Shown: piece after piece, positions 1-7,775 of the stretch
How positions within the stretch are numbered: position 1 is the stretch's first letter
How the letters are laid out: the number at the start of each line of letters is the position of its first letter
Origin: an uncultured Succinatimonas sp.
GTDB lineage: Bacteria; Pseudomonadota; Gammaproteobacteria; Enterobacterales; Succinivibrionaceae
Assembly: GCA_900552905.1 (NCBI GenBank)
Contig: USBR01000035.1
Coordinates: forward strand, 1 to 11,062
Length of the DNA: 11,062 nt
Direction: 5' to 3'
Notes under the pieces: generated by a model
What the model was told of the DNA's origin: nothing
What the model saw: the letters and a program-made list of their open reading frames with translations, nothing else
Databases searched by the model: none
Position numbers and translations under genes: made by a program

Positions 1-71
1 GAATTTTGTAACGAAAAAAAAGCTTAGAGAGGACTTAGAAAGTAAGAAGGGTAATGTATCTGAACAAATGT

Positions 72-102
72 AAAAAGCCATCTGTAAAAAATACAGATGG
101 CT
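72..102 (-). terminator. Rho-independent terminator closing the operon
   Basis: A perfect 11-bp stem (AGCCATCTGTA at 76-86 with TACAGATGGCT at 92-102) surrounds a 5-nt loop. In the minus-strand transcript it is followed by a run of U (complement of 72-76). It starts 7 nt after the last stop codon. On the plus strand there is no U-tract, so it acts one way. Bases 1-71 beyond it hold no supported feature. Confidence 0.88.
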
Positions 103-109
103 CAAGCGT

Positions 110-604
110 TTACATGGAACCGCCTAAAGCGTCATTGAGCTCGGCGACCTCACGCTGTAAGGTCTCATATTCCTGCTGCTTTTGCAAAATAGAAGCATTA
201 TCAGGAGTATTGCGCATATTATTAATTTGCGCCTGAGCATTATCAAACTTCTTCTTTAAAGAAGAGTTTAAAGATTGCTTTTGCGCTAAGCGCTGTTGCA
301 TAGCAGAAAGATCTTGATTGAGCTTATCTAAGTTCTTACGCTTTTGCTCATATTTAGCATGCACTAAAGAGCTTTCCTTTAATAAAGCCTCACTTTGTGC
401 AGCTAATGCCTGTTGCTCTGCTTTTAAGGCAGCAATATCAGCTTTTTTATCTTCAACACGTTGCTCATAAGAGCCTGAGAAGACACACCCCATCTTATTT
501 AAAAGGCTCGGATCGCCAATTGACGGATCGCATTCCTCAGGAGTCATAGTACAAGCACTTAAAAGACAAGCTGAAGCAATTACGGTTAGAAATTTAACTT
601 TCAT
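110..604 (-). CDS. Small coiled-coil lipoprotein
   Basis: This is a 164-residue lipoprotein. The lipobox is LSAC with Cys18, followed by Thr, so outer-membrane sorting is expected. A short Cys-containing segment (C25, C40; CDPSIGDPSLLNKMGCVFSG) precedes a charged coiled coil covering ~48-158. I recall similar small lipoproteins beside SrfA/PpkA-type genes, but I cannot name a function. It is the last gene of the operon, 12 nt after the other lipoprotein, with a GGATGA ribosome binding site, and its TAA is directly followed by the terminator. The two lipoproteins could form a coiled-coil pair or dock on the coiled coils of the FGE-like and VWA proteins; this is a guess. Confidence 0.85.
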   Translation of the reverse strand: MKVKFLTVIASACLLSACTMTPEECDPSIGDPSLLNKMGCVFSGSYEQRVEDKKADIAALKAEQQALAAQSEALLKESSLVHAKYEQKRKNLDKLNQDLSAMQQRLAQKQSLNSSLKKKFDNAQAQINNMRNTPDNASILQKQQEYETLQREVAELNDALGGSM

Positions 605-616
605 AAATCATCCATT

Positions 617-1324
617 TTAGCCACGAGCTAAACGATTTCTCTGAGAGGTGTAATCCTCAGAGATAGCGTATAAATTGTCACGCTCGGCCTTAAGTGAAGC
701 AATCTTAGTATCAAGCTCTGACAGCTTTTTCTTATCAGCTGCAGAGGTGCTGCTGGTCTGATACTGATCGCGAGCATACTTATAGGACTCGATCTTAGAA
801 TCGATACCCTCAACCTGCTCCTTGATGTAGGCAATATTAGCATCCATCTCACTGCTCTTCTGCTGCAGAGCCTTCTTATCAGCCTGTCCGGCAGCGACCT
901 TCTTCTCTAAAGCAGCCACAGCCTCGGTATCGCGCTTGATGAGGTCAGAAGCAGCTTTATTGACGCCTTTAACGGAATCGATATCTTTAACAACCATTTC
1001 CTTAGTGGCATCAAGCTGCTTTTCGGTGGTAGCATAATTAGATCTTACATTATCGAAGACATAGTTAGTAGCAATACCAACAGCACAACCAGAAGCACCG
1101 GCAATAGCAGCACAGGCAAGCTTATTATCAGCATTAGATAACATGCAACCTAAAACACCGATACCGGCACCGGCTAAACAGGACTTAATGCCTGAATCAG
1201 AGAAAAACTTAGCACCGCTCTCTTTTAAAGCAGGATCAACTTCAGCTGAACTAGAACCCTGATTAGCGCAGCCACTAGCTAAAACTGCAGCAAGAACAAC
1301 ACTTAATAAAGTCTTTTTAATCAT
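617..1324 (-). CDS. Glycine-zipper, coiled-coil lipoprotein, TagQ-like
   Basis: This is a 235-residue lipoprotein. The signal ends in VLASGC with the lipidated Cys at 19. The next residue is Ala, so the Lol pathway should carry it to the outer membrane. Residues ~42-90 are a small, Gly/Ala/Cys-rich hydrophobic stretch with glycine-zipper spacing (CLAGAGIGVLGCM, then CAAIAGASGCAVGIATNYV). It has four cysteines between about 49 and 80. From ~93 to 235 the protein is a Lys/Glu/Asp-rich coiled coil. TagQ of P. aeruginosa is the outer-membrane lipoprotein that retains TagR there, and position in an operon with TagR/S/T-like genes suggests the same role. The similarity in layout is an inference and not an alignment. 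The start has GAGGAA upstream in a 17-nt gap after srfA. Confidence 0.85.
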   Translation of the reverse strand: MIKKTLLSVVLAAVLASGCANQGSSSAEVDPALKESGAKFFSDSGIKSCLAGAGIGVLGCMLSNADNKLACAAIAGASGCAVGIATNYVFDNVRSNYATTEKQLDATKEMVVKDIDSVKGVNKAASDLIKRDTEAVAALEKKVAAGQADKKALQQKSSEMDANIAYIKEQVEGIDSKIESYKYARDQYQTSSTSAADKKKLSELDTKIASLKAERDNLYAISEDYTSQRNRLARG

Positions 1325-1341
1325 TTTTAATTCCTCAAATT

Positions 1342-3150
1342 TTATTTTCTAAGTTCAATGTTAAAACTGCTTTCATCGGACTTACCTTGTGAATAAACAG
1401 CTTTACATTGACTATCATTATTAGTGCCAGGGGCGCATTTAATCCTAGGCATAGTATATGAGCTCTTATCAGAGCAGATAGCCACAGCTTCATTTTCTAT
1501 CTGTAACTGGCCTGATACGATCTTGCCGTCCACTGGCGTTATACACTTTACTCCATTTTGACGCATAATTGTAGCCTTTCCCTTACCATTAGCATCAAAA
1601 CTATATTCTAAGTTGACAGGCTTTCCAGAATTTGCGTCTATAAGCGGGGATTTAACCTTCCAAGTGCCTTCAAGTTTCTTAACTGAACCTTGCTCTACAT
1701 CGCTTTGAGATAAATTCAAAGGCTTTGTATTAGCAAAAGGATCTGAGGAACTAGAAGCTGTATTTGTTGCATTAGCATCATCCTCCTCATCACTTAAAGT
1801 AGGAGGAATTACAGTCTGAGTGAGAGGCTCCTGCTGAGCTTGTGGCGTTTGAACCTGCTCTTGATTTACAGGATCAATCGGTGCATTGTTCTCAGTATTT
1901 TCTTTAGTGGCACTCAGGTTCTCCTGAACACTCTCAGGATCTACAACTAAATTAGGGGCGCCAACTTCTTTTTTTGCATTAGGCGTAACTACGTTCTCTT
2001 CATTAGGCGTAACTACATTCTCAGCATTAGGATCTAAAAACGCTTTAGGATCATAAAGAGGTGAATTAGGATCAATCACTAAATTACCCTCAGGATCTAA
2101 ATGCACCCCTTCGATATCCTGACCGTTGATAGCAATAGAACCGTCATCTTTAAAATCAAGCTTTAGATTGTCGACTAAAACGCCATTATCATCGCTGACA
2201 GTATAGGTACCATCAGGATTTTTCTTAAAATAATAGCGCTTAGAGTTAAAGACATAGCTAAACTCATCTTGCTGAGGAATAACTACAGCTTTAGGATCTG
2301 TTAGCTCAGCTTTCGGATCTGTTAGCTCAACGTTCGAGTCTTTTACCTCAGCTTGCGGGACGGTTACCTCAACTTTAGGATCGTTGACTAAATTAGGCTG
2401 TTGCTCTTTTACTACTACCTGCTTTTGTACCGGATCTGATGCTACTGGCACTACTATTTCTTTATTTAAAAGGTACTTCCACAAGAAGTAGCCCAAAAGT
2501 AATAGAAGTAGTAATAATAAGAGTAAAAGCCACCATAAATTGCGTCTAAAAAAACCCGCCTTTGCTACAGGAGCAGCTCCCGTAGCCACTCTCTTATAAG
2601 TTTCATTACGCTTATAGAGATCTCGATGCAAAGGTTCAAAAGGAGCGCCCTTTAAAGACAGGCGATCTTTAGTAAAGCCCCAAAAGGTAATTACCGGCTG
2701 ACCGTTGACAATGAAAAGACAATCATTGTCAGGAAAATGCAGGGCAGGTAAAACATCATTATCCTTTGAGCCATTGATAAAGTGTTCAAAGAGCTTGTCA
2801 TTTGAGGTCAAAGCCATAGCTTTAAGATCTAAACCATAATTGACGAGCTTCTCTGACATACGCTCCATCTTATCTAAAGCTTTACGCTTTTCATCGATAG
2901 AGGCACTTTGCCAGCGTACAATTTCATAATCCTCGCCTTTAGGACTATCAAAAGGCACAAACCAATCTAAATACTCCCCACCTTGTGAGGCCTTTGGAAT
3001 GGCTAAAAAACGAGTGATCTCCGGGCCTAATTGCTTTTCACGCTCTAAAGCATTACGAAAGGCTTCGGCTGATTTCCATACTAAAACACCGTCTTGACCA
3101 ATAGCGGCATATTTATTGATAGGGCCACTATTTAAAATCACCGAACGCAT
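1342..3150 (-). CDS. SrfA family membrane protein
   Basis: This is a 602-residue bitopic inner-membrane protein. The N-terminal ~200 residues match the SrfA family as I know it: YAAIGQDGVLVWKSAEAFRNAL near 14-35, FLAIPKASQGGEYLDWFVPF at ~48-67, and a strand with VNGQPVITFWGF at ~148-159. Next come FRRNLWW and a poly-leucine helix (~205-227), also typical of the family. A low-complexity spacer (~230-490) is rich in Asp, Pro, Asn and Val with short repeats (ELTDPKA twice; VVTPN-type). A C-terminal domain (~490-602) begins KKLEGTWKVKSPLIDANSGKP and carries four cysteines (536, 559, 572, 582). SrfA is known from srfABC loci of enterics, where it sits with SrfB and SrfC; its molecular role is unclear. 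The ATG lies 2 nt after the VWA stop, and AAGGAG, in the last VWA codons, is the ribosome binding site. Neither SrfB nor SrfC is in the window. Assignment rests on recalled family sequence. Confidence 0.82.
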   Translation of the reverse strand: MRSVILNSGPINKYAAIGQDGVLVWKSAEAFRNALEREKQLGPEITRFLAIPKASQGGEYLDWFVPFDSPKGEDYEIVRWQSASIDEKRKALDKMERMSEKLVNYGLDLKAMALTSNDKLFEHFINGSKDNDVLPALHFPDNDCLFIVNGQPVITFWGFTKDRLSLKGAPFEPLHRDLYKRNETYKRVATGAAPVAKAGFFRRNLWWLLLLLLLLLLLLGYFLWKYLLNKEIVVPVASDPVQKQVVVKEQQPNLVNDPKVEVTVPQAEVKDSNVELTDPKAELTDPKAVVIPQQDEFSYVFNSKRYYFKKNPDGTYTVSDDNGVLVDNLKLDFKDDGSIAINGQDIEGVHLDPEGNLVIDPNSPLYDPKAFLDPNAENVVTPNEENVVTPNAKKEVGAPNLVVDPESVQENLSATKENTENNAPIDPVNQEQVQTPQAQQEPLTQTVIPPTLSDEEDDANATNTASSSSDPFANTKPLNLSQSDVEQGSVKKLEGTWKVKSPLIDANSGKPVNLEYSFDANGKGKATIMRQNGVKCITPVDGKIVSGQLQIENEAVAICSDKSSYTMPRIKCAPGTNNDSQCKAVYSQGKSDESSFNIELRK

Positions 3151-3165
3151 ATTTACTCCTTACAA
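3151..3165 (-). promoter_or_regulatory. Perfect SD for srfA embedded in the VWA gene's final codons
   Basis: The mRNA reads AAGGAGTAAATATG, so the last two VWA codons (Lys-Glu) plus stop supply the SD of srfA at normal spacing. It fixes the srfA start at 3150 and suggests that the two membrane-anchored proteins are made in a linked ratio. Confidence 0.7.
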
Positions 3166-4928
3166 ACCTTTTGCACACTAGCGCCTGCGGCTTTGAGCTG
3201 AGATACAATCTGAGAGGCATTTTTCGGACTAAAGACCTTGCCTCCGGTATATTTGGCAATACAGGCAGCCTGCGAGGCATTACTGCCAATTAAAATGGTA
3301 TGGATCTTAAGCTTAGGCTTAAGAGCATGGATACGCTTAGCTAGCGAACAGACACTCATATTTGCGGTAAAAGGACAAGTATCCTCACCATCTGAGATAA
3401 GCACGCCTACAGCCTCAGCATTAACACCATCAACCATATTCATTAATGCCTGCAGACCATTTATAAGTGGGGTCTTACCGTCATAACGATAAGGATTGAT
3501 ATTGCGGATCTGCTGTCTGAGGGCACTACGACGAGTACCGGCATAGAAGCCGTGTTGCTTAGCCACAGGACAGCCATTAATTTCCACTAAACCGATACTG
3601 ACGTTTTTATCGGTATTTTGTACTAAAGCCTCAGAGGCACGAATTGCCGCCGATAAACGACTCTCGCCACCGCCTACATCACGCTCGAGCATCGATTCTG
3701 AACCATCAAAAGCGATAACAAGCTGTGGCATTTTGCCTTCTTTACGCAAAATCTCACATTTAGGCAGTCCCTTAGTCGAGTTTTGCGTACTTGTCGCCTG
3801 ATTTTTAACCTCTAAAGCCTTACGCTCTTGATCGCTTTTTTCTTGTTCAAGCTGAGCTTTACGAGCCGCTTCAGCTTTCTTTTGCTCCTCTAAAAGTCGC
3901 GCCTCTTCAGCTTTTTTCTGCTCTTCTAAAGCCTTAAGACGCGCCGCTTCCTCAGCTTTCTTTTGCTCTTCTAAAGCTTTAAGACGCGCCGCTTCTTCGG
4001 CTTTTTTCTGCTCTTCTAAAGCCTTAAGGCGTGCCGCTTCCTCAGCTTTCTTTTGTTCTTCTAAAGCTTTAAGGCGCTCCTCTTCCGCTTTTTTCTGCTC
4101 TTCTAAGGCTTTCTTTTGCTCTTCCTGAGCCTTAAGGGCAGCCTCCTGCGCTAAACGTGCCTCTTCTTCGGCCTTAAGCTTTTGTGCATTAGCCTCATCA
4201 AGAGCCTGCTTAGCTAAAGCTAATTCCTTATCATGCTCTTTTTGTAAAGCATCTTTATCAAGATAGGCTACAAGCTTATCAATATCGCTCTGTATCCTTT
4301 GATGTTGCGCTACAGCCTCAGGATAACCACGAAAAGCATTCCATCTATCTAAAAGCGTCCCTTCCTGAGGCCACGGTCTTAAGTAAAACCACCATAAAAG
4401 GCCTAAAAGCAGCAGTAAGAGTAAAAAAGCTAATAGGCATAAATAATGATGATTTTTAGCTGGAGCTGCCGATGCGGCTAGAGCTTTAGCATAATCAGCA
4501 AAAACCGCTGTCTCAGGCTCTTTGAGCATATAGGGCAAAAATACCGGAATAGAATTGCCTAAGATAAAGCATTGCGGGCTTTTTTCTAAAATCAGTGCTA
4601 AATCATATCGCTCAGACTCTAAAACTTCATTTGCTAAAGGAGTTTCAGCGCGTAAAAAATCGACAAAGAGCTGTAATCTCTCAGCATAGATCCCATAGAG
4701 ATTAGGATTAGTGCGCTTTAAAGTCGCAAGCGCTATTTCCTCGCTTTGTCCTTGCAAGCTAGTATTAAAGCTTATAAAGCTCCCCTCACAGATTACCTTA
4801 GGTAAGGAGCTCATAATTTCAGAGGAAAAGTGTCGCGACAATTCCTCCTGCCAAAGCGTCATATGCCTACAGATCTGTTGCGACTTTACGCCTAAAGAGT
4901 CTTGGGCGATACGATTTAGTCTAATCAT
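3153..4928 (-). CDS. Inner-membrane VWA protein on a TolA-like coiled-coil stalk
   Basis: This 591-residue protein probably has its N-terminus in the cytoplasm and its C-terminus in the periplasm. Residues 1 to ~155 are a domain I do not recognise. A Leu-rich membrane helix follows at ~160-183, ending in WWFYLRPWP. A long Ala/Glu/Lys/Gln helix then runs ~205-375, including 15-residue repeats (286-345) of the LKALEEQKKAEEAAR type, much like the periplasm-spanning stalk of TolA. The VWA domain is ~390-591. Its MIDAS is complete: D408-G-S410-E-S412, T486 in GKTPL, and D513 in ISDGEDTC. Cysteines at ~391, 453, 518, 527, 556 and 589 suggest disulfides, supporting a periplasmic location. The gene starts 8 nt after the FGE-like gene and ends 2 nt before srfA. 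TerY-like names may be given for the VWA domain, but there is no other link to tellurite resistance. A role as a tethered, metal-dependent adhesion or scaffold arm is inferred. Confidence 0.87.
   Translation of the reverse strand: MIRLNRIAQDSLGVKSQQICRHMTLWQEELSRHFSSEIMSSLPKVICEGSFISFNTSLQGQSEEIALATLKRTNPNLYGIYAERLQLFVDFLRAETPLANEVLESERYDLALILEKSPQCFILGNSIPVFLPYMLKEPETAVFADYAKALAASAAPAKNHHYLCLLAFLLLLLLLGLLWWFYLRPWPQEGTLLDRWNAFRGYPEAVAQHQRIQSDIDKLVAYLDKDALQKEHDKELALAKQALDEANAQKLKAEEEARLAQEAALKAQEEQKKALEEQKKAEEERLKALEEQKKAEEAARLKALEEQKKAEEAARLKALEEQKKAEEAARLKALEEQKKAEEARLLEEQKKAEAARKAQLEQEKSDQERKALEVKNQATSTQNSTKGLPKCEILRKEGKMPQLVIAFDGSESMLERDVGGGESRLSAAIRASEALVQNTDKNVSIGLVEINGCPVAKQHGFYAGTRRSALRQQIRNINPYRYDGKTPLINGLQALMNMVDGVNAEAVGVLISDGEDTCPFTANMSVCSLAKRIHALKPKLKIHTILIGSNASQAACIAKYTGGKVFSPKNASQIVSQLKAAGASVQKVCKE
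3894..4073 (-). repeat. 45-bp tandem repeats encoding the VWA protein's helical stalk
   Basis: Four consecutive 45-nt units encode LKALEEQKKAEEAAR (residues 286-300, 301-315, 316-330), the fourth (331-345) diverging at its end. A partial unit precedes them. The protein repeats are identical in three copies, while the DNA differs at synonymous positions, so the array is not a very recent duplication. Charge spacing fits a stable, extended single helix or coiled coil. Confidence 0.9.
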
Positions 4929-4936
4929 CAGGATAC

Positions 4937-6559
4937 CTATTTTTTATCCTTAACTAAGCTAAAGCATTTATCTACCCACAATTTGTGGTTAGCATCTCTA
5001 TCCTTATTAAGGGTAGGATAGGTCTTAATGGCATCATAATAGACGTCAATGAAATCATCTAAACCCGCATTATTTTGGCCCTGTGATTTTTTCGCTGTGG
5101 TTAAGAGATCTTTTAACATGCTCAAATTATAGGTTTCAGCAGCCTGTGACATGGTATCGCCATAATAGGTAACTAAACCTGTGAGCACTTTCTCCTCAGT
5201 TTTTAAAGTGTCCTCATGTTTAGCTTTAAGCTCACAGCCCTTAGGATCGGTTTGACAGCGACGTGTGGCGATATTTAACAGCGATTTTCTAATACCAATA
5301 TCGATATTTTGAGCGGCAATAGAACGACAGAGGAAGCCGCCTAAACGTAAATTTGAGGTGGCAGCTTGACGTCTTTCCTCATTCATCTGGGCATTGATAT
5401 CGCTAATCTGAGCTCTTAGAGCATTAAGCTGCGATACTAGCTTTTTATTAAGCTCTGAATCTCCATTACTTTTAAGCTTATCGTTCTTAGATTGTGTCTC
5501 TAATTCGCTAATTTGAGCTTTAAGAGAGTCGATCATCGCTAAAGTTTTAGCTTTATCCTCAGCTTTAGTGCTATCAGCCTCGTTTGATTCTGTACCTAAA
5601 GCCTCAATTTGCGCATTGAGAGCCTTAACGGACTTGGTGTCATGAGCCACACTCAAGGCTAAAACCAATCTACCGCCTAAATCACCACTGCGATTTTCCT
5701 TACCATTAATAAAATAAGGGCGCTCGGCACGCGTGGCATTAGATAAAGAGCTTTGAGGTGATTTAAAACTACCGCCACGCACCGTCATACCGCCACTTTG
5801 GCCTAAAAGACGATTAGTTCTCACGGCCTTAAAGGGCTCTTGGCACATCTCAAAGACATTACCTAAAATATCGTAAATACCCAGAGGATTAGGCTTTTTT
5901 AAACCCGGTAACTGTAATTTACCATTAGCTGAAGTCGGTCCTTGATACCAAGCATAGGCTCCTAGATCGTCATCACCTAAAGGCGGCAGATTTTCATTAA
6001 ATTCGCTCTTTGAAACATTCAAACCACCACGGGCGGCAAATTCCCACTCAGCATCGGTAGGTAAACGTGCATATGCATGCTCCTTACCATTTTTCGGCGC
6101 GTCAGCGGCTTTTTGCAGATACAGAGAATAACGACGAGCGGCCTCATTTAAATCAAAATAGGAAATATTGACAGCAGGTAATGCTCCCTTACGCTCAACT
6201 GTAGTCGGGCATTTATCTTGATTCATTAAAGCTTTATACTGAAAATCCATAAGCTCATATTTGGAGATCAGATAATAAAAGCCCTGATCATCTAAAAAGC
6301 CACCTTGTACATAGAGGCGATTGGGTTTTTGAGCTAAGGGGCTCTTATTATCAAGCGAGCCTGCTTGAAACGAGGCATCAGCACTCTTATTTTGATTATT
6401 GAGGGTAGTATAGACCTTACGAAAAACCATGGTCTGATTGCAGGGCATAGATACCACCACATCCTCACCATCAGGCTGCGGATTGCTAAAATCGGCTGCG
6501 TTAGCTGCATTTACCGACAAAATAGCCACTGCTAAAGCTAAAGTTTTACCAAATGTCAT
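4937..6559 (-). CDS. Secreted FGE-sulfatase (SUMF1)-fold protein with coiled-coil tail, TagR-like, catalytic cysteines missing
   Basis: This is a 540-residue periplasmic protein with a signal peptide (1 to ~21, VNAANA/ADF). The FGE/SUMF1 fold covers ~80-302 and shows LPTDAEWEFAARGG (~166-179), NPLGIYDILGNVFEM (~224-238) and RGGSF (261-265). True formylglycine-generating enzymes carry two active cysteines just after the RGGS motif. Here those positions read S267 and L272, and the usual GFRC ending is GGRLV, so it is probably a binding protein and not an oxidase. Residues ~308-402 form a coiled coil. The last ~130 residues are helical with cysteines at ~411, 435, 442 and 532. In P. aeruginosa the FGE-like TagR works in the periplasm upstream of PpkA, and the neighbouring ABC pair here supports the same role. 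The start has GAGG 8 nt upstream, inside the end of the permease gene. Confidence 0.88.
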   Translation of the reverse strand: MTFGKTLALAVAILSVNAANAADFSNPQPDGEDVVVSMPCNQTMVFRKVYTTLNNQNKSADASFQAGSLDNKSPLAQKPNRLYVQGGFLDDQGFYYLISKYELMDFQYKALMNQDKCPTTVERKGALPAVNISYFDLNEAARRYSLYLQKAADAPKNGKEHAYARLPTDAEWEFAARGGLNVSKSEFNENLPPLGDDDLGAYAWYQGPTSANGKLQLPGLKKPNPLGIYDILGNVFEMCQEPFKAVRTNRLLGQSGGMTVRGGSFKSPQSSLSNATRAERPYFINGKENRSGDLGGRLVLALSVAHDTKSVKALNAQIEALGTESNEADSTKAEDKAKTLAMIDSLKAQISELETQSKNDKLKSNGDSELNKKLVSQLNALRAQISDINAQMNEERRQAATSNLRLGGFLCRSIAAQNIDIGIRKSLLNIATRRCQTDPKGCELKAKHEDTLKTEEKVLTGLVTYYGDTMSQAAETYNLSMLKDLLTTAKKSQGQNNAGLDDFIDVYYDAIKTYPTLNKDRDANHKLWVDKCFSLVKDKK

Positions 6560-6562
6560 GAT

Positions 6563-7756
6563 CTAAGCCTCTCTTAAAGTTGTGGCGATACCGCTGTTTA
6601 CAATTTTGAATTTAACGCTGATCAGGGAAATGATAGCGGCCACGCTCAAAGACATAGCTAAAGCCACACTCACATGCCACCATGTCAGCACACTTACGGA
6701 TTCGCCTTGATTTAAATTGCTAGCAAAATAAAGATTAAAGATACTCTGTCCTAGATAGAAAAGACCTAAAGCCAAAGCAAAAGCCATAAAGGCTAAAAAT
6801 AGATTTTGACAGAGCACTAATAGGGTAATTTTATAGGGGCTAAAGCCCATCAAACGCAGTAAAGCTAAACTTTGATGTTGCCTACTGATATTTGAAAAGA
6901 CTAAGCCTGAAAGCGTAATCGCGCCGCCTATAATTGATACTAGGGCAATTACGAGGAAAATAATATTTAACACTCGCGCTATAGCTTTTACATTTTCAAT
7001 AGCGGCACTTTCATCGCGAATATTATAGTTTTGACGCAATTGCGCAGCTAAAGGGATCACATCATCGATGCTCTTAGCATAGATACGCGCTCTAGCAAAA
7101 CTCTGACGCAAAGAATTAGGTTTTGAACCATCGCCAAAGAGCTTAGGCTCATAACCGTCACGATAATCTTCCATAGCTAAAATCACATCTTTAGCTAAGT
7201 AAATAAGCGTGCGTGAAGTCGTAGCCCGTGACAGTACTCCCGCCACTTTAAAACTTTCAATACCGTTTTGCTTGCGCCCATCGACTATACGCGAGATCAC
7301 AAGCTTAATCTCATCGCCACTTTTAACCCCTAAATCAGAGGCTAAAGATGCAGATAAGAAGGCCTCATTATCAGCTAAAACATGATCGATTTTACTAAAG
7401 CTTACTAAAGGATCACCTTCTTTAGTTGGCACAGCTTCAATATTGCTCTTAAACTTTGAAGAGGATTTAAGATTGCAAGTAAGACTTAAAGCACGGGTTA
7501 ATTCCACATAAAAGCCCACATGCGGATTTTTAGCTAAATCCTCAAAAAAATCAGGCTCAAGAGTATAGCCTGAGAGCATTTTGATCTCTAAATTATTAGG
7601 ATTAGCCGCTAAATCATGCTCAGCCTTACTGATAATACCAAAGCGTAAGGAAAATAAGAGCAATAAGGGCGCTATCACCGCGGTCATAGCCATGATGATA
7701 CATAGACTCATAAGTCTATCGGCATTAAGCGATCTTAAAGATAAGGAAAAGATCAT
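6563..7756 (-). CDS. FtsX/LolC-type ABC permease, TagS-like
   Basis: This 397-residue inner-membrane protein has the FtsX/MacB plan. TM1 is at ~15-37, a large periplasmic domain of ~210 residues follows, and TM2 (~263-288), TM3 (~309-335) and TM4 (~360-382) are at the C-terminal end. The family's conserved cytoplasmic loop is seen as LLRLMGFSP (~299-307). I chose the ATG at 7756 because its ATGA overlaps the TGA stop of the ATPase by 4 nt and a GGAG lies 5 nt upstream. A GTG at 7771 would add five residues and is less likely. Such permeases usually transmit ATP hydrolysis as mechanical movement to periplasmic partners and do not form a channel. The partner here is probably the FGE-like protein encoded 3 nt downstream, or the lipoproteins. 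The matching P. aeruginosa protein is TagS. Confidence 0.92.
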   Translation of the reverse strand: MIFSLSLRSLNADRLMSLCIIMAMTAVIAPLLLLFSLRFGIISKAEHDLAANPNNLEIKMLSGYTLEPDFFEDLAKNPHVGFYVELTRALSLTCNLKSSSKFKSNIEAVPTKEGDPLVSFSKIDHVLADNEAFLSASLASDLGVKSGDEIKLVISRIVDGRKQNGIESFKVAGVLSRATTSRTLIYLAKDVILAMEDYRDGYEPKLFGDGSKPNSLRQSFARARIYAKSIDDVIPLAAQLRQNYNIRDESAAIENVKAIARVLNIIFLVIALVSIIGGAITLSGLVFSNISRQHQSLALLRLMGFSPYKITLLVLCQNLFLAFMAFALALGLFYLGQSIFNLYFASNLNQGESVSVLTWWHVSVALAMSLSVAAIISLISVKFKIVNSGIATTLREA

Positions 7757-7775
7757 ATTTGCTCCATACACTTAA
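7753..7775 (-). promoter_or_regulatory. ATGA stop/start overlap with internal GGAG, coupling ATPase and permease
   Basis: The permease ATG (7756-7754) shares bases with the ATPase TGA (7755-7753). GGAG (complement of 7763-7766), inside the last ATPase codons, is the ribosome binding site, 5 nt from the ATG. This decides the permease start and implies translational coupling, which suits subunits of one complex. Confidence 0.75.

Noticed and set aside
54..236. Short plus-strand frame at the left end
   Set aside because: It crosses the terminator and the coding strand of the small lipoprotein, has no ribosome binding site of note, and its product has no domain or signal features.
628..852. Minus-strand frame inside the first lipoprotein gene, and a similar one at 9562-9744
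   Set aside because: Out-of-frame shadows within genes that have clear domains; no start signals.
3238..3486. Plus-strand frame opposite the VWA domain (others at 4711-4953 and 7581-7775)
   Set aside because: These lie antisense to well-supported genes and have composition expected of shadow frames.
3894..4073. Tandem repeats as a CRISPR array
   Set aside because: Units are contiguous without spacers, in frame, and encode a clear helical protein repeat.
3153..4928. Reading the VWA protein as a tellurite-resistance (TerY) factor
   Set aside because: Only the generic VWA fold supports it; there are no terZABCDEF genes and the membrane-stalk layout differs from TerY.
4937..6559. Reading the FGE-like protein as an active sulfatase-maturing enzyme
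   Set aside because: Catalytic cysteines are missing and no sulfatase gene is nearby.
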